In this document: in pieces, positions 34,854-45,484 of the stretch
Layout: each line of letters begins with the position of its first letter
Position numbering within the stretch: the stretch's first letter is position 1
Origin: Parascedosporium putredinis
Taxonomy: Eukaryota > Ascomycota > Sordariomycetes > Microascales > Microascaceae
Reading direction: 5' to 3'
Assembly (NCBI GenBank): GCA_949357655.1
Contig: CASHTG010000019.1
Location: forward strand, 310,001-374,000
DNA: 64,000 nt
Position numbers and translations under genes: made by a program
The notes under the pieces: generated by a model
Seen by the model: the letters and a program-made list of their open reading frames with translations, nothing else
Told to the model about the DNA's origin: nothing
The model's database searches: none

Positions 34854-35958
34854 ATGTCCAAAAGGTCCGAGGGAGCCGTGTTCCCTTTCCAAAACTCACG
34901 GGACGTGGGGTCCTCGATAGAGGTTCAGAGGTAAGAGGAAATCAAGGCCCCATCATGTAAGGTGGCCGAGTTACTAACTTTGCCTTTTGTTTTTTCCCTT
35001 TAGATGCATGCAGGAAATCCGTAACCTTGGCACTGCTTTTCGTCCTACGCACCGAGGATTCGCAGACAATACCAGGCCGCGGAATCACGCTGAAGGTCTT
35101 GGGTGCTCCCGCGACTCCCTTGATCCATCCTTGTGCGTGCGCGATACCTTGGGTAGGGAAGCGGAAGCAGGGGAAGAGTACCGACCTTTGCACATGCCGA
35201 GTCTGCTTGGAAAGAGGTTTTACGACTTGATGGACCCGGAGAGGTCAGCGGCCAGGGGGCTACACGGCTGGCGTTGGCGAATTGGCACTGAGGACAGATG
35301 GGAACAGGGAAGCAGAGGCCGCGAGACCTGGGAGACCCCTCCCACATTATGTTTGGCGTCCGTATATGACGGAGGGTGCTCTTCGTAATCTCGGGTCCAG
35401 CAGCGAGGAGCTGGCGGGCATCCTGAGAAGCGAAAGCAGCGGACATGGACATTCCAGCACGAGAGAGTTACCGGATGATTACAGTTCCGTCCAAACCAAC
35501 GCAGAGCTCCGAAACACCGAGCCGGCGGCCGCCTCCGCTCATCGAGATGCCAACTCCGAAGTCATCGAACGATGGATTAGGCTCCAACTCGCAGACAATG
35601 GAGCAGCCTCCACCAACGACCACGCCTACCGAGAGGCACCCACGCCGCGGAACGACGTCCACCGATCTCCGTATGTTTCGTTTGGGGCCCAGCGCCCCTC
35701 ATACCGACCAAGCCGGCGCCAGACGTCACGCTACGACCCGGAGCTCGACGGATTGCTACCGGCCCGTCTCCGCGGGGCAGGGAGTCGTGGGGCCGCGCGC
35801 CGGGATACATGGTTTGCTACGCTGATCTGGGCAGCGAGGGCCACAGGAGAGTTTCGGTGTATAAGATGGGGGCGGAGGGGCGGTGGGAACTGGTGGGGGA
35901 GGCGTTTGGGGAGCTGACGTTTGGCCAGCTGTACTTTGCAGCCCCGTCGGAGGCCTAG
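34854..35958 (+). CDS. Hypothetical protein, lineage-specific, several frame breaks
   Basis: Not a family I recognise. Exon 1 (34854-34930) encodes MSKRSEGAVFPFQNSRDVGS and SIEVQ. The intron 34931-35003 has GTAAGA and TTTAG ends. Exon 2 continues in phase with RCMQEIRNLGTAFRPTHRGF and LLGKRFYDLMDPERSAARG. The middle, in other frames, is Pro/Ser/Thr-rich and looks disordered (PTQSSETPSRRPPPLIEMPT). The C-terminal block is folded-looking: SWGRAPGYMVCYADLGSEGH, then RRVSVYKMGAEGRWELVGEA and a TFGQLYFAAPSEA end at TAG 35956. At least three indels are needed (about 35270-35300, 35400-35480 and 35705-35730). Coding reality rests on splice sites, the coherent ends and the neighbouring error pattern. 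Confidence 0.6.
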
Positions 35959-36867
35959 AGGGAGTTGTCTAGCCAGAGTTCTTTGGAAGCGAGGATTGGA
36001 AACAAGGGCTTCTCTTGGGGGTGGGATAGATCCGGCTTGTAAGTTTGGATGATTTTATTGTATGAAGGGCAAAACCTTGGGCGTAGAGAAACTAATCTCC
36101 TTTGTCGTTGAGGCAGAGAAACCGCTGTTCATAGTTTGGAGGATCGAGCTCGCTCAAGCTGTAAGAGGCAGAGGGCGAAAGCGCGACATACGTTTTTCTT
36201 CTTCTCCTACGATTGGGATACATCGATAGCAAAGCTTGAATACGGTTTCTCACACAGCTACCTCCCTTATTCGGTAAAGCATACAAGTTGCCATGTTAGT
36301 TGGGGACATCAACTCCCCGCGCGCAAAGCATGACCGCTTTGCTCGCCACACAAAGTCACATCTAGGCAAACTAGATGCCAACACGCCGCCACTCTCCAGT
36401 TTCCTCTCGCCTCCAACCTATTCCTAACAACCAAAAGCTTATGAAAAGGAAGGGAACCAAGAAAGGCAGTGGTCCTTGAGTTATTTGCGTACCGATTTCC
36501 AAGGCTTTTGCACCCTCAAACTCCACGAATACGTTTTCCATGTCTCAACTCTCAGGAATGAGGCCATACGTCTCTATCTATGTTTTCGTTTCTGCTCCCT
36601 CTTTCTTCCTTTCCATCACTCACTCTAGCAGAAAGAACCAAAATCAAGTAAACCAAAATGAGCAAATGGAGGAAAGCAACAGAGAGCAGACCCAACGACG
36701 AACAATCTCCTCCTCCCTTTCCCGCCTCTCTCCTCCCCCTCCCCCAGCCCATGCCGCCCAACGACCAAGAAAAATCCCCCTCCGCAAAGCACCCAGCCCA
36801 TCCAACACTTTCCCCATCCAACCCTCTAACCCTCCCTCTCATATAACCCACCACCGGGAAGATCGAC
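35959..36867. other. Intergenic region with C/T-rich leader
   Basis: From 36690 to 36860 the + strand is strongly C-rich. An ORF at 36658-36846 (MSKWRKATESRPNDEQ start) lies in the same frame as the next gene but is cut off by TAA at 36844. It could be an extension of that gene if the stop were an assembly artefact, or an upstream ORF. Nothing else seen. Confidence 0.45.
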
Positions 36868-37743
36868 ATGCCACCAGCCGCTCTCCTCCACACGCACCCC
36901 ACCAGCCCACGACTCCCCTCCTCCTCGCAAGGCCACCACCACCACCATCGAAACCATCTTAGACCACGCACCACCTCCACCACCGAAGCCATAGCCTGGA
37001 TCATCGGCCTCCTCGCCGCCTCCGCCCTCCTCTGCCTCGCCCTCCTCTTCTTCCTCCGCACCCGCTGCGGCTGCGGCTCCGGCGGATCCATCCACCACCG
37101 GTCCAAACACAAACACAAAGTATCCTACTGGAGGCGCGGGCCCGCCCTTCCGCACACTACTACCGCCACAACCGCCGCCGCCGCCGCCGCCGCCGCCGCT
37201 CTCGGCGGGCACCGTCGCCACCGCGCCTGCGCCTGCGCCCGCGCCCGGCGGTGTCCGAACGCCAGCTGCGGCGCGACGGCGGCCGCCTGGAGAAGACGAC
37301 GACGAAGAGCTAGGCAGAGAATGATGAGAAGAACCATGGCGAGGACGGCCCGGCGGAGGCCGCCACCGTACGCGGGACGGGATAGGGAGAGGGAGAGGGA
37401 AAGGAGGCGACGGAGGAACAGACCGGCGCAGGCGCCCGTCTTTATGACGCCGGCTGGAGGAGATGCCGGGGTTCCGGTGGACGGCATGATGCCGTTTGAT
37501 GGGCCGGTGTACCCCGGCATGACCTTTGACGGACTGGTGCCGCCGGGGAAGAGGAGAGGAGGGAAAGGAGGCGGCGGGTGCGGTTTGGATATCCCGCGTA
37601 GGAACGAGGTGACCCCGTCCCGAGCAGTATCTTGGCGGTTGTACTGGAAAGCAGGATGCGTGGCATACATGGCAACACTAGCAGACACGGAGACCTTTTT
37701 CTTGAGCAAGTCCCTTGTAACGCGTCCGGATTCATCATCATGA
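36868..37743 (+). CDS. Putative single-pass membrane protein with disordered tail
   Basis: A 291-codon open frame. The N-terminus is short and His/Pro/Ser-rich (GHHHHHRNHLRP). One hydrophobic segment, EAIAWIIGLLAASALLCLAL plus LFFL, follows at residues ~45-68, then a Cys/basic juxtamembrane stretch and Ala-, Arg- and Gly-rich sequence. The terminal region VFMTPAGGDAGVPVDGMMPF and PVYPGMTFDGLVPPG looks genuinely coded. In the middle (37140-37330) another frame reads more like protein (Pro run, then GEDDDEELGRE), so frame breaks as elsewhere in the window are likely. Function unknown. Confidence 0.45.
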   Translation: MPPAALLHTHPTSPRLPSSSQGHHHHHRNHLRPRTTSTTEAIAWIIGLLAASALLCLALLFFLRTRCGCGSGGSIHHRSKHKHKVSYWRRGPALPHTTTATTAAAAAAAAALGGHRRHRACACARARRCPNASCGATAAAWRRRRRRARQRMMRRTMARTARRRPPPYAGRDRERERERRRRRNRPAQAPVFMTPAGGDAGVPVDGMMPFDGPVYPGMTFDGLVPPGKRRGGKGGGGCGLDIPRRNEVTPSRAVSWRLYWKAGCVAYMATLADTETFFLSKSLVTRPDSSS

Positions 37744-38417
37744 AAGAAAAATTAGAGAAACGTGCCACTGACCGAGCCTTGACCCGTACCAGAATCAAGT
37801 CAATCTTGGGTGGGAAAGGAAGAAATAGATAAAAAAGAAATGGCTCAGTATTACCCCTATACAAAGCAAACCCAAGACGCCTCCAGTGACTTTCCCTGCA
37901 CAATGTTTTTTCCTATGAGCCCATACAAATGATAAAAGGGAACAGGACAGAGATTCATGAACCATGACTACATAAACCATGACGGAAAAAAAAAAGAAAC
38001 GTGAGGCGTGAGATGAGACATGAGATGTGAGATGGAAGATGCGCAGCGATAGTACAAGAAAAGAAAAGAAAATGGAAAGAAAAAAAGAAATAAGAGACAG
38101 GAAGAAAAAAAGAGTGTGAGGACAAAGAAAATGAGTGTGAGCTGGGATGGCGAGATACGGGGAGCAAGAAAAAAAGACGAGAAAAGAGCACCAGCACCAA
38201 CACCGACCCCATATCCCGTATCCCATATCCTTTGTTCCTACTACACATACATTCCCCAAGAATTGCTTCTTCTTAGCATCGGCTTCGACGACGCCGCGAT
38301 ATATACATACAAGCCCCTCCCCCATCTCTAAAAGAGAATGGGGAAAGGAAGCCGACATTAAAAAGAAACCAAAAATAAGGAAAAAGAAAAAAAAAAAAAA
38401 AAAAGAACAGAGGGCTG
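37744..38417. other. Convergent 3' intergenic region
   Basis: Purine-rich on + with A-runs at 37986-37996 and 38386-38404. No gene recognised on either strand. Confidence 0.55.
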
Positions 38418-38720
38418 CTAAGGGGCATCGGCGGGTGGCGCTGACGGCGGCGGAGGATCGATGGGCACCCCGGGTTCAGGATGATCACCTCCACCATCGC
38501 TTTTCCCGCTCTTGCTGCTACCTGTCGACTTTCGCCGTGGCCCTCCCTTTCTCCTCCGTCGCCTGCGGGCCGTGAACCGGATCGAGTCGCGATACGTGTA
38601 CAGGAAAGCTCCAACGCCGACGAGAAAGGCTACCAGCACGACGGCAACGATGATGCCAATCGTTACGTTGGTGTCATGGCCAGCATCGCCCGTGAACTGG
38701 CGGGCAATGAGGTGGGGCAC
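38418..38720 (-). CDS. Small single-pass membrane protein
   Basis: A complete 100-residue intron-free ORF. It has a short N-terminus (MPHLIARQFTGDAGHDTN), a strongly hydrophobic helix (VTIGIIVAVVLVAFLVGVGA) and a juxtamembrane FLYTYRDSIRF. A basic ARRRRRRKGGPRRK stop-transfer cluster and a Gly/Pro/Ser-rich tail follow. The pattern suggests an N-out, C-in topology. No indel needed. Its upstream region is C/T-rich on the minus strand for more than 1 kb, as expected of a promoter and leader in this genome. I do not know its function. Confidence 0.72.
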   Translation of the reverse strand: MPHLIARQFTGDAGHDTNVTIGIIVAVVLVAFLVGVGAFLYTYRDSIRFTARRRRRRKGGPRRKSTGSSKSGKSDGGGDHPEPGVPIDPPPPSAPPADAP

Positions 38721-40436
38721 ACGGGCCTTGGCGTCCGGGCGGAGCCTCGGATTTAGGCCGGGATGTACATCGCCGGAAAAAGGGGGTGGACGGTTGGAGG
38801 GGTGGAGAGGTGGAGGGGAGCTTGAGGGATTTCCTCAAATAGGCGGGCGCCGGCCCTTCGATCGGGTTGGTCGATTAAAACCCTCTCTTTTGTTCTCCTT
38901 CTTCCTACTGGCCTAGTCTTCCGCCCTTCGCCCAAGGCGGGGTTCGAGCTTGGTGGTGCTTGTGCTGGTGGGGGTTCGATTTTGTCGAAAATTGAATCGT
39001 GCGAGGGAGGGGCTCAACGAATTTCGTGCGCAGTTGATAATCCTTTGTTCTCGATGGAGACTGGTCTGCCCAAATATCGCATGAATGAGGATTGTGCTAT
39101 TGCCGTCGTCGTCAAGTTCGTAGGAAACCCTTTGAGTAAGGGAAGAGCGACAAGACTATGTCTCGTGCGCGAGTTGTGAGCGATGGCCCTCGACCTTCTT
39201 ACTGTTGAAGAAAGAACAAGAGGAGGGGGTGATGGGGATATCTCCTCAATCTTGCGTTCGTTGAGACGTTTCCGTACGATGCGCTCGAGCGAAGAGTCGG
39301 ACAGTCTAGATATCTAATCTAGACCCGAAGCCTAACCTCTGTGCGTCTTCTCCTTCCAATGAACGGTTGTGCGAGTGATCGGTCGATGAAACCACCTCAA
39401 TGATTTACAAGCAAGGGATGTATCTTCGGTAAGGACGTGCCACGGCGGTAGACGAGAAGAGAAGAGCGGGTGAGAAAAGAAAACCGAAAATACCCAGACT
39501 CGAAGGTTAATTCGGTGTGGAGGCGAGGCGGAGGGAGGAGGCGAAAAGCGTCGCCGAGTCTCGAATTCTTTGATATATAAAAAGGGAGAAAAGAAAAGGA
39601 AGAAAGGAAAACCTCAATTCTTCACCGCGCCCTACCTACCCCACGGGAGGGGCAAGGGGGACTCGGGAGAGATGGCTGGAAATAGAAGGGCGAAGAGGAA
39701 GGAAGAAAAAGAATAAGAGATAAGCTAAAAAGCAAATGGCGGGAGACGGGAGGAAGAGGCGGCAAGAAGCAAGGAGGGAAAAAGGGAAAAGAAGAGACAA
39801 AGATTCAAAAGCAAGCGGTGTGAGACACTTGAGGCGTGCGCACATGGCTTTGAGCACCACCAAAGAAGGAAGAATGGGTGAGAAGAGAAAAAAAAAGAGA
39901 ATGGTTGAAGAGGCAGGGGTCGTGGAAAGGGGGAGAGAAAGAAGACTAAAAGGCTCAGGAGAAGACGACCACGATAATGGCAACGTCGGAAACCCGGGGG
40001 AGAAGAGAAAAGGCCCGAGGAGGAGTGCTGCAGCACAAGCGTAGCCTGCCTCGGATGGGTGATGTCTGCAAACAAGACTTGAACAAAGTCCGCTGCGGGC
40101 CAAGACGAGAAATTAGGAAGGAGAAGCGATGGTGCCTTTGTCCCCTAAAAAGTACACGGGGGCGGCGAAAAGCGAGGATGCAGGCAAGGAAGCGGGAAAG
40201 AAAAGAAGAAGAAAAGAAAAAGAAAAAGAAAAAGTAGGTGAGATAGAAGGGGGGACGGGGGAAAAAGGGAAAAGGGAAAGAAAAGAAAAGAAAAGAAAAA
40301 GAAGAAGAAAAGGAATAAAGGTCCTTGAGCCCGCCTTATCGAGATGCAGTAGCTAGGAGCAAAAGGCGGTAGGCGGCAGGAACCGCGCTCAATTTGACGA
40401 CGACGATGAGGACGAGGAGGGGAGGGCGAGGAGGGC

Positions 40437-40459
40437 TGGTCGGTCGGTCGGTCGGTCGG
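40437..40459. repeat. (GGTC)n microsatellite
   Basis: About five tandem GGTC units in the gene desert. Confidence 0.9.
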
Positions 40460-43400
40460 GAGTGGTGGGTAGCACCTGTGCGGAGATGCTTGTCGATGCT
40501 GTGTTCCTCTGCAGTCTCTCTTCTCCGTGTGCTTTGCCTGCGGAATAGCGGATGTATGTGTGTATGCGTGTGTCTCCGTGAGACGATGAGACGAAGTGGT
40601 GCGTTGCGGGATTATTCTCGGGTCGGTTGTTTCCAATTCCTCTTCTCCTTTCTTGCTCTCACAGAGCTCGTGGGTTCCTATTCCTTGGTTTTAATAAAAA
40701 AGGGAAACTTTTCGGGGGCCCGGCAGAGGGTAAGCCGGAAGGCGGACCTTGTGTGCCGTTGAGTGCTTTTCGCCTACATGTAAGGTTGGCTCCTTTGTTT
40801 CCTTGCTTGTGCCCATCAACTCAGGTCGGGCCCAACGATCGCTAGTCTCGGACTCGAGCCTCGGCCTGGCGGGAGATGTTGACGTGCTATCTTGCCCGCT
40901 GTGGCCGCTGTGCCCGTCCAATTCTCGGTCCTTGCTTCGATCTTTTTCTCTTCCTTGTAAAGGACCGTCGTTATACCAACAAGCAACCGTCACGGAACGA
41001 GCAAAAGGCGCCGTGATGCGGGGCTGCCGGGGCCGCAGAGTGGTCAATATTTTGTCCTACTTCCGCGGGATGAACGGATAGACAGGTGACGCCCGCCAAA
41101 AATGGTTTCCCAAAGATGGTTTCTGTGAAAGAAATCTCGGGGAAGGAAGAATCCAAAGGCCTTGAAGAAAATGACTTCTCCTTATCTTGTAAGGGGAGGG
41201 TAAAAGGGAAAGTTCGGGCGGAACTTTGGTTGCTGATGAAGACACCGATCACGATTGTTATACCCCGACGAGAAACCAAGGACTGTGCCTTCTATTCCCA
41301 ACAGGGTGTCTTCACTTCTATCTCCATCTCCAGCCTAAGCCGGCTTGGCCCTATTCTCTTATCGGAGCCCAGTGCGCACAGGGCAGCTCAAGCTTGGAAC
41401 AGGACTAACATCCCATGCTTCATGGGGCAGACATTCACGAAGCGACAGGCTGGCGAGGGCACGAGGGCAAGCCAGCACAGGGATCAACACCACCTTCCAA
41501 CCAACAGATGGAAAGTGAAGAGCGGGTGCCAAAGAAAGAAAAGAAAAAGAAAAAGAAAAAAAGAAAAAAGAAAAAGAAAAAGAAAGGGAAAGTAAGGCGA
41601 CGGGAGGAGAGGGAAGTGATAGTATGTGAGAGAAAGACAGGGAGGCGAGACTTCGTCTTCGCACTCGGTACTCTCTATCGCCCTCCCTCTCTCCAACAAC
41701 CATGCTGCCTCCTCCAAATCTCAATTGCGTCCCACAACAGGACTGAGGTGCAGCTCGACAGCCGACGAGATTCAGGAAGCACGCAAAGGGGGCGTATGTG
41801 GGCGAATGCGGGCGATGGGGGTCTCTCTCTCTAATCCTTTTCTTTCTTTTCTCCCTTTTCCTTTTCCTTTTAGACCTTAGTCTTTGGTTTGTGGCTCCTT
41901 TCTCCAATGTGATTGAGAAGCATATGTGTGCGGAGCACGAAAGGGAGGGGTCGCCATAAACGGGCACCACGCGCGCCGTACCGCATCGGAATGGGGCACA
42001 CATGCATGCCAAACATCGAATGAAATTCTCTGGCTCGCTGGAGACCCGGAACAAAATTAAGAACTCACATGCAGGGAGGTATTGATGATGGAAGAAGGAA
42101 GAAGGGTGAGCTCACCTTCTCACCATGCTCTCGCATGGGTGAATGCATGGGTCTTTGCCGCCAAGCGTGCGGTGCGTGTTGTGCGTGCGGGCAAAGGGTC
42201 AGGCCGAGTGCCTTTGTGGCTGTGGTAGACTCCGCGATAATACGTGACGACGATAACACCACCTAGCACAAGCTCTAGCAACAGGAATCCCCAGCTCCAA
42301 GTAACCTTAGATGGGGAGATACTTTCTCGCCCTATGCTTGAACTCCCTCGAGTTGTTTCTTTTTTTTTTCTCTTTTTTTTTACTCTCTTTTTTCTTCTCC
42401 CCCATTCCTTTCCTTCACATCCCTCCTCACATATCCTTCCCTTGTTTCTTTGCCGCCCTTCTGCTCCTTAGCCTACCCCCAATCTCCCCCATCGGTTCGG
42501 CTCTAGCTCTGCAGGCTGTCTCCTCTGCGGAGGGGAGACCAATCTCGATCCCTAAGAAGCCGCGTCTCGCAGGGTAGCGTAGTGGTGCAGGCAAGGACGC
42601 CAGGATGAAGTTTAGAGACGAGAAGGACAATAGTGTACTCGCAGCAGAAGCATGGCGTCCGGAAGATGATCCGCCCTTTCCCCTTCTCTATCGAATTTGC
42701 ACCTGGAAGAATCCTTAGGCTCGGCACGAGTACCCGTCAAATAGAGCCAGCGGAGAGACCTCTAGCCACCCCTCCTTTCTTAGAGCTATGCTGCAACACC
42801 GGCGCTTCAAAGCGTGTGTGAGAGAGAGAGCTATCCGTTGACCCCCAAGCACCTGTCTCGACCCGAACCCGCTTCGGCCAAGCCGAGGGCCGGCGCTACC
42901 CAGCAACATGGGTCACACTCCAAAATGATAAACGCAGAGTTGAATGCTGAGAAACAACACGAGATTCTCAGTCCACTTCCCTAAAAGGGAATGAGGCGAC
43001 TGTCAAGTTGCGTGGGGACAAACACTGAAAGAGTGATTGGGGGTTGAGGACTTGGGGAGGGGTGTATCATGCATCGCCGTCGCACCAAGAGAACGTGATA
43101 GTATCGGTCGAGGCTCTAAAAGCGACATAACCAGAGGCAACCAAGAAGTTAAGAATTGAGAAAAGAAGGAAAGAAGGAAAGAAAAAGAAATTAGTCAATG
43201 AAATCGAGGACACACTTGGGAGCAACCTAGGTGGAATAGTTCGAGTCATAGGACACGCAACCTAGCCTATGGCGCTTTCCTCGTATCTAGGGCTCCCGTC
43301 TTCATCAATAGCTTGGTCGGATTGGGGGAGAGAGCATCATACCCCCGGATGTGAAGTGTGGCGAGACGTGGATGAGCGCGACGTGTTCATCGTCTTAGTT

Positions 43401-45430
43401 CAACATGCTTTGAGCAGGCACACTAGGCCAGATGCTACGACAAGAACCGAGGTGTGGGTGAGAAAGGTGGGAGGAACGCTCAAACCCCGAGGAGATCCGC
43501 AGGTTTGGGGCAGGCCCATTACCGTTGCCCTCTCTTTCTCTCTATCAGCATCCTCGTGACCAGGGCCGTGGTCGTGGCTCTCTCCACTAAATCCAGAGTG
43601 CAAGCTGCGGGCGAGTCCCCGTTCAACGACATTCGTGCTATCAGTGTGTTAGTCTCCTACTTGCTCTCGCCCTCGAGATGTGGCTGACACACGCCTCAAC
43701 AAGCGAGTTGGCACTCGCCGTGTCGTTCGCATGTCCATGGTAGGCAGAATGGGGGAGGCGTCATGACCCGAAGCCTCCATCATCTTTCCCTATATCCCCT
43801 CCCCCACCATCCCGTCGTTCTGAGGGGGAACTGCCGCCAAGTGGTGCAAGTGGAGGTATCAGGGGAGTCGGCATGCCACGCCACTCAATGCCAAAGGAGG
43901 AGAACGCAGTGCACTGGCTGCAGAATCACTTGTACCTCGAGGGATCGGGGTGGGACAGAACCTGGGGGAGGCACTTTCGGGGGCGGAAAAAAACGTCAAG
44001 ATTTGGCATGCTATCCGGGGCAGGTGTGTGTATACGTGCCTCTGTGCCTGTCGTGCGTGGGGAGTGTGGTGTGTGTATCTGTATGTAAGATGCTGGATAT
44101 ATGTACGCACTATCAGCTTGTGGGTGTGGAAGCGCGTGGCTGTGTGGGCGGCCAGGTCTGACTTGTCCTTCAGAAAGAGCAGCGTAGGAATTGGCATTCC
44201 CCATTGGTGAAGAGCGTCAAAGGGGACGTCGATAGCTTACTTGAATGGTGGTGTGCGGCGCGGGCCAGGCTTGGGAGCTTTCAAGTTTTACCTCTACCCA
44301 GCATTTGAGCACCACTTGAGCTTTGGGAAAGGGTGTCGGAGAAGGGACTATGTCATTGGTAGTGGTGCGTCGCAAACCACACCCACCACCACCACCACCA
44401 CCCCCACCCCTGGGGTTTTTTCCTGCACGACTGATGTGGTTGGCCACCAATTGCATGGAAATTGATGATAGATCGCAAGGATGGATCCATGAGCAGTGCT
44501 GTCCCGCCCTAGAGATACCCCTGCACCAATGGGCTGGTTCGTTGGGCAGCAACACAAGAGAACCGCACGTGTGAGAGGTTGCATGCCCATCGGTTAGGTT
44601 TCCGTCGGGTTTTTATTTTCTCTTAGCGAAAACGACGCTCCTCCAAGTGCTCTCTCGTTCCTAGACGATCGAGGCAAAAAGGGGACCGGGAAGGCAAAAT
44701 GAGAGGCGAAGAGAGGGTTGATCGATCTTTTCCAAATGCCGAGCCTGGGGAAGGGCTGAAGGTGGTTGCAAATATGTCTTTGGGCTTGTTGGGTAGTTGG
44801 GCGTCGGCCATAGAGAAACAAGGGTTCGTCAAGACGACGATGGAGGCTAGAGGGCGCCTCAAGCTCTCATCGAGAGAGCAAGCTTGACGTAAGAATATCA
44901 CGAATTGTGGCCCCACACCCTGATCTGTGGGCCAAGCAGAGCAGGATTTGTCTTCGAAGTGGTGGGTAAGATGGGAAGAGTTGACGTACGCATGTTTAAT
45001 TGATCAATAGCTTCTTAATCGATTGTGATCAATTTAGTCCTGGATTTCTTGAAGAATGAGTCTGTCAAATAAACTGGAAGTCTGCGAGGATCAATCATTC
45101 GCCGGCTTGAGTGGGCATTTTCTTTCAGTGACTAGTCAGGGCAGCTGCCACTGAAGCGAGCTTTTTCTTGGATGGGTTTCGCTGGTCTTGGTGTAAGTCG
45201 GTCTTTCCTCAGTCTGGGTAGCACTTGCCCTGACTTTGGCAGAGATTCTCAGCGCTGGTGGTACGGTGTGTCACCCATATTCCACTGGCAGTCTCATAGA
45301 GATGGCACGTGGCTCTGAAGCCTGGGGTTTTCATCTATGATATCATAAATCCTCACACCGCATCGAAAGCGAGAAGAAAAAGAAAAAGAAAAGAAACGGC
45401 ATCACGGAGCATTACGAAGCACCAAGCAAC

Positions 45431-45484
45431 ACAGCAGAAGCAGAAGCAGAAGTAGAAGCAGCAGCAGACGCAGCAGTAGCAGCA
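45431..45484. repeat. AGC/AGA-rich imperfect triplet/hexamer array
   Basis: Successive CAGAAG units grade into CAGCAG and CAGTAG units, with no coding context. Confidence 0.8.

Noticed and set aside
36658..36846. 62-codon ORF in the same frame as the 36868 membrane-protein ORF
   Set aside because: It ends in TAA at 36844, 21 bases before the next ATG. It may be leader DNA or a true N-terminus cut off by an error, so I did not call it as a separate gene.
41359..42054. 231-codon minus ORF
   Set aside because: Runs through a purine tract giving Phe/Ser/Leu low complexity; no domain.
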